Source: Chitinispirillaceae bacterium
Lineage (GTDB): Bacteria > Fibrobacterota > Chitinivibrionia > Chitinivibrionales > Chitinispirillaceae
Length of the DNA: 64,000 nt
Assembly (NCBI GenBank): GCA_016929415.1
Contig: JAFGIW010000226.1
Location: 51,135-115,134 of the forward strand
Direction of reading: 5' to 3'
Part shown: in pieces, positions 45,320 to 53,432 of the stretch
Layout of the letters: each line of letters begins with the position of its first letter
How positions within the stretch are numbered: the first letter of the stretch is position 1
The notes under the pieces: model-generated
The model's database searches: none
The model's input: the letters and a program-made list of their open reading frames with translations, nothing else
What the model was told of the DNA's origin: nothing
Program-made: the position numbers and the translations under genes

Positions 45320-46414
45320 ATGAAACCGGTTCTTACGAAAGAAATAGCATATGAAGCACTACAGGATTTTTTCATTGAGAATCCGAGACCAATGGTCATT
45401 TTTGGAACAGGGACGTCCTGTGCACTCGATTCGGATTTTGGAATGCCTGCACTGCAAAAACATCTTACCGAAGATGTCCCAAAAGAATGCGATAAAAAAT
45501 TAATTATTGAATGGAATTTGGTTGAACGAGCATTAAAACAAGGGAACGACCTTGAAAAAGCTATGAATTCTATCTCTTCGGAAGAATTGATAAATTTAAT
45601 TGTTCAAATTACTGCGAAATTTATCATAGAAAAAAACAGAGAATACTCACTTCCAATTCTTACTGAGTCAAAACTTTGGAGTGCAGGACCATTATTTAAA
45701 AGACTTGTTACCGGTTTACCTGAAACAGATAAATGCTTGCATGTAGCAACGACTAATTATGATTTACTCGCAGAATATGCTTTTACAAAAGCAGAATTGC
45801 CCTATATTACTGGTTTTTCAGGAGGAATATGTCGCAAATTGGATACAAAAAAAGCCGAAAGGGCAGTTGTTTATTTTGGCGATTGTTTGGAAAGAAAAAA
45901 GATTTATAAAAGACCCAAAATCGAGAAATATATCCGACTCTATAAAGTGCATGGTTCGATCAATGTCTTTCAGCTCAAAGGAGATTTTGTTGAGAATGAC
46001 GAATGGATAAGTTTACCACCTTCTTCAGTAAAGAGACTTTTAATAACACCAGGTATGGCAAAAAACAACCAGCTTCTTAAGAACAGAATCAAATTACTTC
46101 ATGATTTCGACGAGTCGGTTAGACGACATAGGGCATTTTTATTTCTCGGGTTCGGTTTCAATGATGTTCCTATAGTTAATGATATGCTACAAAAAATTAA
46201 AAACCAAGGCTCTCCAGGAATTATTATTACGAAGGAGAGCAACCAACGGATTGAAGGATTGCTTACCGAATCAGACAACCTTTGGTTAGTATGTAAAAAT
46301 CCATGCGATAAAGGATCTTTAATTTCAAATTGTCGTTATCAGAATAAACATGAACTCCCTGACCGGGAGATCTGGCAGTTTGACAAATTCACCACAGAAA
46401 TATTTGGGGTTTAA
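45320..46414 (+). CDS. SIR2-like NADase domain protein of the SIR2-HerA operon
   Basis: A 364-residue SIR2-like protein. FGTGTSCALDSDFGMPAL corresponds to the NAD-binding GAGxSxxSGIP motif, TTNYDLLAEYA to the NAD/acyl-pocket motif and LYKVHGSIN to the catalytic His region; FLFLGFGFND is the closing Rossmann motif. These residues look intact. In defence systems such SIR2 proteins deplete NAD on infection, usually with a HerA-like ATPase partner. ATG at 45320 with weak ribosome site. Next gene starts after 1 bp. Confidence 0.85.
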   Translation: MKPVLTKEIAYEALQDFFIENPRPMVIFGTGTSCALDSDFGMPALQKHLTEDVPKECDKKLIIEWNLVERALKQGNDLEKAMNSISSEELINLIVQITAKFIIEKNREYSLPILTESKLWSAGPLFKRLVTGLPETDKCLHVATTNYDLLAEYAFTKAELPYITGFSGGICRKLDTKKAERAVVYFGDCLERKKIYKRPKIEKYIRLYKVHGSINVFQLKGDFVENDEWISLPPSSVKRLLITPGMAKNNQLLKNRIKLLHDFDESVRRHRAFLFLGFGFNDVPIVNDMLQKIKNQGSPGIIITKESNQRIEGLLTESDNLWLVCKNPCDKGSLISNCRYQNKHELPDREIWQFDKFTTEIFGV

Positions 46415-46415
46415 A

Positions 46416-48161
46416 ATGTCAATATTTGAATTTGATGACTCTTCTTTTTTAGGAAAAATTCGTGCTGTCGACACAAGGAAGATTACAATTCATGTAGACA
46501 AAGATGATGATTTAAAAAAAGCGATAGTCGGCCGTCTAGTTGCGGTAAAAGTTGATGGTCCTGTCGATGTGTGGTTGATTGGCATCATTGATAAAATTTT
46601 AAAAACGGTAACTTCAGGAAATAACCCTGATAAAAATAATGTTGATTCGGCAGAAAATAATGATGAACAAAAAGAAACACACGAAGAATATCCCGTCAAT
46701 ACTGTGTTTTCCACATTAATAGGAACTGTCAGATGGAATGCAAGTGGAGGTGGACGATCGTTTAGCAGATCTTTAGCCCAAATTCCTGGAATTGATGCCG
46801 ATTGTTATGTGTTAAAAGATAAGCATCTTGAATCGTTTATGAATATCCTTTCATCGGAAGGGGGAAAGGAACAATCATTAGAATTTGGGCGTTACGTTAT
46901 CGATAATAAAGCAATAGCATACCTTGACGGCAACAAATTGTTCCAGCGACATGCCGCACTGTTGGGAAGTACAGGTTCGGGTAAATCCTGGACAGTCGCC
47001 TCGATTCTTGAAAGGGCGGCAGTTTTACCTTCATCCAATCTTATTGTGTTCGACCTGCATGGCGAATACAGTAAATTGAGTTATGCACGTCATTTGCGTA
47101 TTCCAGGACCTGAAGATTTGGGGAAAAGCACGAATGAACTACTTTATTTGCCCTATTGGTTGCTTAATGCGGAAGAGATGCAGGCCATGTTTATCGATCG
47201 TTCGGAATTCAGCGCACATAATCAGGTCATGGCATTCCAAGATGCGGTAATTCGGCAGAAAAAAAAGACACTGGAGGACCTTAAAAAGAAAGAAATACTG
47301 GAAGCATTCACACTTGACAGCCCAGTCCCGTTTTCGATCGAAAATGTATTCAAGGAAATCAACGATCTAAACGATGAGATGGAGCAGGGTGCGCGAGGCC
47401 TCAAACAGGGAAAATTTTACGGGCAATTCAGTCGGTTGTTAGTCAGATTGAGAAGTAAAATGAATGATCGCCGTTATGGTTTCCTGTTTATGGCTCCACT
47501 TGAAGAACACTCCTATGAAAGTATGGCTCTAACCGCAAAGAAACTCATGGACTACCAAGGGGAAAATGCAAGAATCAAAGTAATCGATTTTTCGGAAGTC
47601 CCGGCTGAGATTTTACCGGTAATTGTCGGTCTCGTCGCACGGTTGATCTACGAGATACAGTTCTGGACCAACCACGACAATCGACGTCCGGTGGCATTAG
47701 CCTGCGATGAAGCTCATCAATATCTCCCGAAAGCGTCCAATGACAACCCGAATGAACGGCGCGCAATTGAGGTTTTTGAAAAAATCGCCAAGGAAGGACG
47801 AAAATACGGCGTATCGCTTTTCATCGTCAGCCAACGGCCGTCTGACGTGAGCCCGACGGTTCTGAGTCAATGTAATAATGTTATAGCCCTGCGGTTGACC
47901 AATGCCGATGACCAGAACACGGTACGAAAAATGATGCCCGAAAGTCTCGAAAGTCTCCTTGAAATGTTACCAATAATGGATATCGGTGAAGCTCTTGTGG
48001 TCGGCGATGCGGTGCTTTTGCCAAGTAGGATATATGTAAATACTCCCAAAGAAGAACCGTTAAGCGCCACCATTGATTTCTGGACAAAATGGCGAGAAAC
48101 AACCATTGAACCGGATCTTGCACATTCGGTTGAGAACATGAGAAAACAGGGGCGGAATTGA
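46416..48161 (+). CDS. HerA-family ATPase
   Basis: A 581-residue HerA/FtsK-type ATPase. The N-terminal part (FDDSSFLGKIRAVDTRKITIHV) is a HAS-barrel-like domain with an acidic, low-complexity insert near residue 75-100. Walker A is LLGSTGSGKSWTVASIL and Walker B PVALACDEAHQYLP; VSQRPSDVSPTVLSQCNN and IALRLTNADD complete the HerA core. HerA hexamers pump DNA and in SIR2-HerA defence regulate or complete the effector complex. Start 46416 is two bases after the SIR2 stop, with GGGG upstream. The next gene follows after 1 bp. Confidence 0.9.
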   Translation: MSIFEFDDSSFLGKIRAVDTRKITIHVDKDDDLKKAIVGRLVAVKVDGPVDVWLIGIIDKILKTVTSGNNPDKNNVDSAENNDEQKETHEEYPVNTVFSTLIGTVRWNASGGGRSFSRSLAQIPGIDADCYVLKDKHLESFMNILSSEGGKEQSLEFGRYVIDNKAIAYLDGNKLFQRHAALLGSTGSGKSWTVASILERAAVLPSSNLIVFDLHGEYSKLSYARHLRIPGPEDLGKSTNELLYLPYWLLNAEEMQAMFIDRSEFSAHNQVMAFQDAVIRQKKKTLEDLKKKEILEAFTLDSPVPFSIENVFKEINDLNDEMEQGARGLKQGKFYGQFSRLLVRLRSKMNDRRYGFLFMAPLEEHSYESMALTAKKLMDYQGENARIKVIDFSEVPAEILPVIVGLVARLIYEIQFWTNHDNRRPVALACDEAHQYLPKASNDNPNERRAIEVFEKIAKEGRKYGVSLFIVSQRPSDVSPTVLSQCNNVIALRLTNADDQNTVRKMMPESLESLLEMLPIMDIGEALVVGDAVLLPSRIYVNTPKEEPLSATIDFWTKWRETTIEPDLAHSVENMRKQGRN

Positions 48162-48162
48162 A

Positions 48163-50022
48163 ATGAAACGTAATCCGTCAGGAATTAATCTCGACCAGGG
48201 TTTACCACTTAAGGGCAAATGGGAGTTTGACAACCTATTCATACAACCATCTTCCACTCTGTTGGAACGGTTTCGAACCTGGTTCTATGATGAAAATGGC
48301 CCGCTCTATTTCGGGGGGCAGATCGGAACCGGCAAATCAACACTTATTCAACACTTCTGGTTAAAAGAATCTGTCACTCCCGATTTCAGTTTCCACTTTG
48401 ACCGTGAAGGGGATAACCTGTCAATCGGGGATTTCTGGCGTATAGTTTTAGCCGAATTTATAGAATATCTAATAAAAAACGGTATCAACGGAATCGACCC
48501 TTCGTTTCCTCGAAACATTTCTAGCGGAAAGGCGGATTCTTGGGAAAAACTTCTTCAGATATTTAAGCCGAAAGACTATTCATTTGATTTATACACCACC
48601 AGGAAACTTGTTCATGAAACAATTGTTGAACGGGTCGAGGATATCGAACAACTCTGTCTCCACTGTGTTGAAAAGCTAAAGACACACCTTGGACGCAATC
48701 CGATCTTTTTCGCATCAGGTATCGATAAATTTTCTGCTGATTCAGCGGCATTTATGTCTTTAAAAGGTCCTGTCGGTTTTTTAAAGAAATACCATACGCT
48801 CTTCGAACTGAACTTAACACACCTTTTTAACCCTCTCTTCACTGGTAGTTTTAAAAATTCACCGTTGCTTTACGTAATGGATGAAGATCAAACCAGAACA
48901 CTTCTTACGAAACGAATGGGAGTTTATGCCAAACCGGCAGAAGAAACAATCGATGAGATTGTTAATTTGTCCGGGGGAAACCCCAGACAGGCGATTTCTT
49001 TGCTGTCGGAATTCCATTTTACCGATAATAAATTACCTGTTCAAAAAAGGCTTATTAACGCCTTAAAAACGGTTTATCTCAATAGTTTTTTCAGCCAGGA
49101 GAAACCAGACACAAAGCTTATGGCCTTTATCCAAAAGAAGGGCTTCATCGATCCTGACTGGCTTAACCTACCGGGTGATAAAGAAACCGCATTACAGGCT
49201 GTTTATGGCAATTGGGTGGTAATCAAGGGGATTAATGCTAATAACTTACTTGATGCAGCCATCAATCCCGTTATTATATTTTCTATCCCACTGCAAACCG
49301 ACGCACAGGAGTACGAATACCGTTTTCTTGAAAAATATGCCCGCGAAGCCGGGATCAGTTCTTATGGCCTTGACCTTCCTGCCGATGGGATGACTTCTGA
49401 AGCATTATGGCGGCAGGTGCAGGAAGAGGGAATGGATTCGTTACCGAAAACGAATTTGTCCGAATTGGTTTCGATCCTCAGCGTATCGCTGTTATCTGTT
49501 AATAGAAACGATAGGATCATCATCGTTTATTCAGATGAAAAGATATTGGAAGCAACCCGAGCACTGCTCGTTGCCAAAGCAAATACTTATGAATATCAAA
49601 CATATCATCATTTCGATCTGAAGGATGATCGCGAGTATCCCCCCTGTGATATTCTGCGTGAAAAACTTGACCTTGACACTGCAGTTCTTTCCGTGAATTT
49701 TATCGGAGATGTCTGGGAGAAACAGAGCCTTGTTGAGATTGAAAAATTACGCGACCTTTTTGCCGAGAGGCAATTGCTCTGGTGGATTCCCGAAAAAAAT
49801 CTCAATCTTTTTCTTTCACAATGGGTCCAATTACGACAACTTTTTAAAATCTTTGTTCTTGAAGATGAACTCCTCAACAATCTTTCCGAAGAAGAAATAT
49901 TAGCCGATATAGAATTTTTCAAGGATCTGGCGACGGATGAGAACCCGGCGGCGAAAGAAGTCGTAGGGAATTCCAAAATTTTATTGGAACTTCTTAATAA
50001 ATTGAAAACGGCCAATCAATGA
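48163..50022 (+). CDS. AAA+-like ATPase in the SIR2-HerA operon
   Basis: A 619-residue protein. Walker A GGQIGTGKSTLIQHF lies near residue 57. A Walker-B-like strand NPIFFASGIDKFS and a sensor-2/lid region LSGGNPRQAISLLSEF (~270) match the Orc/Cdc6 and ATPase-family lids. The C-terminal ~250 residues (RNDRIIIVYSDEKILEATRALLV ... TAVLSVNFIGDVWEKQSL) look like an extra alpha/beta domain not seen in plain AAA proteins. It starts 1 bp after herA and overlaps the fourth gene by 4 bp (ATGA), so it is part of the same transcript. Function in the system is unknown. Confidence 0.7.
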   Translation: MKRNPSGINLDQGLPLKGKWEFDNLFIQPSSTLLERFRTWFYDENGPLYFGGQIGTGKSTLIQHFWLKESVTPDFSFHFDREGDNLSIGDFWRIVLAEFIEYLIKNGINGIDPSFPRNISSGKADSWEKLLQIFKPKDYSFDLYTTRKLVHETIVERVEDIEQLCLHCVEKLKTHLGRNPIFFASGIDKFSADSAAFMSLKGPVGFLKKYHTLFELNLTHLFNPLFTGSFKNSPLLYVMDEDQTRTLLTKRMGVYAKPAEETIDEIVNLSGGNPRQAISLLSEFHFTDNKLPVQKRLINALKTVYLNSFFSQEKPDTKLMAFIQKKGFIDPDWLNLPGDKETALQAVYGNWVVIKGINANNLLDAAINPVIIFSIPLQTDAQEYEYRFLEKYAREAGISSYGLDLPADGMTSEALWRQVQEEGMDSLPKTNLSELVSILSVSLLSVNRNDRIIIVYSDEKILEATRALLVAKANTYEYQTYHHFDLKDDREYPPCDILREKLDLDTAVLSVNFIGDVWEKQSLVEIEKLRDLFAERQLLWWIPEKNLNLFLSQWVQLRQLFKIFVLEDELLNNLSEEEILADIEFFKDLATDENPAAKEVVGNSKILLELLNKLKTANQ

Positions 50023-50702
50023 ATATTGCGGATGAAATAAACAGATCAGTCCCAATCCGGCGAGCTTTTATCTGGGATAGGATTATTCAGCTCGGTTTTT
50101 CTCCTCGAACTGTAACAGACCAGAAGTCATGGATCTGGTTATTCAAACAAAACCTTTTAACTTTCTGGGGAATCGAAAATCAGCCTGTTTATGAAAAGTT
50201 TTCGGCTACAGAGGTAAATCTAACTTACCCTGGTAAAACTTTCGATGAAGAAATGATCTTTGATTGCAAAGTCACTGATGATGGTCAATTTTCAATAAAT
50301 GCCATGTTTGGCGAGAGAATATGGTGGGTGCATGAGTATGATTGCAAGTTTTATTCACCCTCATTTCATATTTTTTTATCAGTTATTTCAAAGCATTCAA
50401 GAGTCAACTTTATTCTTAAAAATATAGAGAGAGGCGACATCGAAGAGGTAATTAATGGTTTAATTCTACACCCATGCGTCCATCAACACATAATTCATCC
50501 TGTTGATAGACACTCAATCCGTTTTGGAGGTGGAATTACCAACCCTTTTCTCTATCTTTTTCACCTTCGTTATCAACTGTGCCCTATCGAAGACCGCCGT
50601 ACTAAAGAACAGGAAAGATTAGCTAATTTATTTTTCAATGCAATTCATGAAGAATGGCCGATTGTAAACGCCAATGAATTGATGAAAATTCCTAATGATT
50701 AA
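50019..50702 (+). CDS. Unknown protein, fourth gene of the SIR2-HerA operon
   Basis: A 227-residue protein with no family I recognise. It begins with helical residues (IRRAFIWDRIIQLGFSPRT), has a beta-rich middle (YPGKTFDEEMIFDCKV; INAMFGERIWWVHEYDC), and near the end a His-rich stretch ILHPCVHQHIIHPVDRHSI followed by FGGGITNPFLYLFHLRYQL. Two Cys and several His could bind metal. Its ATG lies within the stop of the ATPase gene (ATGA), showing translational coupling. AT-rich like its neighbours. Confidence 0.7.
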   Translation: MNIADEINRSVPIRRAFIWDRIIQLGFSPRTVTDQKSWIWLFKQNLLTFWGIENQPVYEKFSATEVNLTYPGKTFDEEMIFDCKVTDDGQFSINAMFGERIWWVHEYDCKFYSPSFHIFLSVISKHSRVNFILKNIERGDIEEVINGLILHPCVHQHIIHPVDRHSIRFGGGITNPFLYLFHLRYQLCPIEDRRTKEQERLANLFFNAIHEEWPIVNANELMKIPND

Positions 50703-50740
50703 CATAGTCCACAATTCATTTCCGATATGACAATCTCCAC

Positions 50741-51972
50741 ATGGACCTCACCTCACTCATCGAATCCGCCGAAAAGGAACTCGGCAAGCTCGAAGTCCGG
50801 CGATCCGAGTTGATCGCCCAAATTGCCGAATTAAAGCGTGCCCTCACTGATTTCTGCCACAAACCACCCTTTCCCGATGATCTGAACATCCTTCATGAAG
50901 AGCCGGCGGGCGATCGCATCTCCGAAAAATCTCCAATCGAATTAAAAATCACCCTTTATTGTTCACTCTTCCGAGGCCGCGAAGATGTCTTCCCCCGTCG
51001 CTTTGAAAGCCTAAAAACCGGCCGCAGCGGCTATCAACCGGCCTGCCGTAACGAGTGGGTAAAGGGGATCTGCCGAAAACCTTCCGTCAAATGCAACGAA
51101 TGTGATTGCAGGGAATTCATTCCCTTATCGAACGAAGTCATCCGCAACCATCTCATGGGATACGATCCTGCCGATAAATACCGAAGGGATTTTGTGGTCG
51201 GGATCTATCCCCTCCTCACGGATAGCACCTGCTGGTTTCTCGCCGCGGACTTTGACAAGAGTTCATGGCAGGATGATGCGGCTGCATTTCTACAAAAATG
51301 CCGGTCGCTGAACATCCCTGCAATACTTGAGCGTTCACGCTCGGGATTGGGCGGCCATATCTGGATCTTCTTCGAGGAGCCGATACCGGCAATTACCGCA
51401 CGGAGGATGGGCAGCTATTTATTGACGGAGGTAATGGATGAACGTCCTGATATCGGATTGAATTCCTATGACAGATTGTTTCCCATGCCGAACGCAACTC
51501 CGCCATTATTGAAGACGTATGCGCCTCGGTTGATGACGGACGCTCACCGCTTGTGCTGACAGAACGTAGAGATCATGTCGAATTGCTTTCAAATATGCTT
51601 ACCGAGCGGGGATGTAAAGTCTTCATTTTACAGGGCGGACTTGGGAAGAGAAAGACTGAGGCAATATTGAAAGAATTATCCGGGAGAAACGACAACGAAA
51701 GAACCGTACTTGTCGCCACCGGCCGCTTCATCGGGGAAGGCTTCGACGATGCCCGTCTCGACACGCTTTTTCTCGCGCATCCGGTTTCATGGAAGGGAAC
51801 CATCGCCCAGTATGCCGGACGTCTACACCGCTTGCATTATACAAAGAAGCGAGTCGTTATTTACGACTATATCGATCCGAATGTTCCGGTGCTTGTAGGG
51901 ATGTTTGAAAAGCGTAAGAAAGGGTATAAGGCGATTGGGTATACAATCAATGAAGGATCCATCTATCAATAA
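50741..51972 (+). pseudogene. TOTE-type primase-helicase gene with large internal deletion
   Basis: The first part encodes a TOTE-conflict-system archaeo-eukaryotic primase: a coiled-coil start, LYCSLFRGREDVFPRRFES, a four-Cys zinc site (CRNEWVKGIC, KCNECDC), catalytic FLAADFDKSSW (DxD) and ERSRSGLGGHIWIFF, then SYDRLFP. At about 51482-51490 the frame shifts directly to the end of a superfamily-2 helicase (AERNSAIIEDVCAS, then DGRSPLVLTERRDH, VLVATGRFIGEGFDDARLDTLFL, GTIAQYAGRLHRLH). The helicase P-loop and DEAD/H motifs are missing. Intact relatives, as I recall them, continue several hundred residues between these points, so roughly 1.3-1.5 kb was lost. The first frame stops at 51559. Confidence 0.8.
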
Positions 51973-52123
51973 TTGAAGCCCTCCCTCTCCAAGTCGGTAT
52001 TTTATTTTTGAATGTTGCCATTCCGTTCATAACATTATTTACGTTTCAGTAGCATAAATGTACAAAAAAGGAGACATATTGCTCACACCTTGTTAAGTAA
52101 CTATTTTGATCGGAGGGTTGCTC

Positions 52124-52321
52124 ATGAAAGCCAATCTTATACTTACAATAACATTGAGCGGACTTCTTCAGAGCGGTTTCGCGGAAACGCTGCCTGATAC
52201 CGTGCCGCGCGACGCATCCTCATCGGCAATCGTGGCCTCGGCGCTGCTTGAGCTCTGCACCTATACCGGCGCCCCGGATTCAAGCCGTTACTTCGATAAA
52301 AAGATAGAGCTGGGGAAGTAA
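52124..52321 (+). pseudogene. Secreted short ORF, possible GH88 remnant
   Basis: A 65-residue ORF with a signal peptide (MKANLILTITLSGLLQSGFA) and then RDASSSAIVASALLELCTYTG, which matches the segment DxSAxAIxASALLEL of GH88 unsaturated glucuronyl/rhamnogalacturonyl hydrolases. It stops soon after. The ribosome site GGAGG stands seven bases before the ATG, so a short secreted peptide could still be made. Confidence 0.45.
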
Positions 52322-52452
52322 GTACTGCTCTCCCCCTTACCTCAATTTCCTGCCCCACATTCGTCCCTGAAACTCCCTCCTTGGCAGCGCTTCGATTCCA
52401 CCCCTGTGTTATGGCGCATCGTCCGTCGCTACAGTTTCCCCCCCGAAAAAAT

Positions 52453-52503
52453 TTTACATCCTCCTGAAAAATGTAGTATAATTTAATAACTGACCATCAG
52501 TCA
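52453..52503 (+). promoter_or_regulatory. Promoter and TetR-type operator upstream of the TetR gene
   Basis: TTTACA (52453-52458) and TATAAT (52477-52482) with an 18-bp spacer form a good sigma-70-like promoter. TGACCATCAGTCA (52491-52503) just downstream has TGAC/GTCA dyad symmetry and resembles the operator at 53349, suggesting autoregulation. Confidence 0.6.
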
Positions 52504-52525
52504 TTAATTATAACCGAGGACAGCA

Positions 52526-53167
52526 ATGGGCATTTCAGAGCGGAAGCAGCGGGAGAAGGAGCAGCGTCGTCATGATATCATTTTAGCGGCCGAGGGGGTC
52601 TTTTTTTCGAAGGGCATTCATGTTGCCACGGTCGATGAAGTTGCCGAAGCGGCGGAGCTCAGCAAGGGGACGCTTTATCTCTATTTTAAAAACCGGGAGG
52701 AGCTGATTGCGGCAGTATTCCATCGAGGCATGGATCTGCTCCAGCAGATGATGGTCGGATCATCCCTGCAGTCGTCAAAAGCAATCGATAAAATCCGGGC
52801 TTTAGGAAGGGTATATCTCGATTTCGCAAAAAAACACCCGGATCATTTTGCCCTATTACTTGAAAAAGAGCTTCACCGGCTCGCTATGGATGATTCCACA
52901 CCGGAAGCGCAGTCCTGTGTAGAGTCCGGTCTGCAGCTTCTCACCATGCTGAAGCTGCTGATCATCCAGGGGATTCAGGAAGGGTCGATCAGGAACGACA
53001 TTGATCCTGCGCGGATGGCGCTTATTGTCTGGGGACAGATTCACGGCGTTATCGCCATCGCCTCCCAGGAGGAGCACAGCGATCATTTTCAGAAGTTCTG
53101 TTCCTTTGATCTTGAGTCGATCGTCACGACGACGATTGAAATGATCGTTAACGGGATAATAAAATAA
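52526..53167 (+). CDS. TetR-family transcriptional regulator
   Basis: A 213-residue TetR regulator with the HTH IILAAEGVFFSKGIHVATVDEVAEAAELSKGTLYLYFKN in its first 60 residues and an all-helical ligand-binding domain. It precedes an RND pump in the same direction; palindromic sites sit in front of both units, so it most likely represses them and releases on drug binding. The ligand is unknown. Confidence 0.9.
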   Translation: MGISERKQREKEQRRHDIILAAEGVFFSKGIHVATVDEVAEAAELSKGTLYLYFKNREELIAAVFHRGMDLLQQMMVGSSLQSSKAIDKIRALGRVYLDFAKKHPDHFALLLEKELHRLAMDDSTPEAQSCVESGLQLLTMLKLLIIQGIQEGSIRNDIDPARMALIVWGQIHGVIAIASQEEHSDHFQKFCSFDLESIVTTTIEMIVNGIIK

Positions 53168-53228
53168 TTTTATCCAGTATAACTCTACTTCGGTAAAATA
53201 AAGAATTATGCTTATCTTCACACTTTTC

Positions 53229-53298
53229 GCCCCCTCCGTAAGGTTCCCCCGCAGGGGGAACCCGCTTTAAAAGTCCCCCTGCGGGGGATTTAGGGGGC
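53229..53298. repeat. Nested palindromes between tetR and the pump operon
   Basis: GCCCCCT (53229-53235) pairs with AGGGGGC (53292-53298). Inside are hairpins GGTTCCCCC/GGGGGAACC (53242-53262) and TCCCCC/GGGGGA (53274-53288). It may separate the tetR transcript from the pump promoter. Comparable C/G-run palindromes occur at 44715-44816. Confidence 0.6.
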
Positions 53299-53343
53299 GC
53301 TGCGACAGGGGCAAGGTTAATAGTACCGAAGTAGATATGTAGA

Positions 53344-53361
53344 TATAATGACCGGCGGTCA
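53344..53361 (+). promoter_or_regulatory. -10 element and palindromic operator before the RND pump
   Basis: TATAAT (53344-53349) is directly followed by TGACCGGCGGTCA (53349-53361), a perfect 6-bp-arm palindrome around one base. The overlap with the -10 fits repression by the adjacent TetR protein. A -35 box is not clear. Confidence 0.65.
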
Positions 53362-53432
53362 TTAGTCTTAAATTATTGCTGCCGCCGATATCGACCGTCC
53401 GCCGGCGCCGGTCTCATCAAGAGGGGAAAAAA

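Noticed and set aside
44883..45399. Short minus-strand frames between hsdR and the SIR2 gene
   Set aside because: No family signs, no ribosome site and they overlap the likely promoter of the SIR2 operon.
51553..51972. An independent helicase gene starting with ATG at 51553
   Set aside because: The frame continues upstream to about 51490 and directly joins the primase part; it is a fragment of the TOTE gene.
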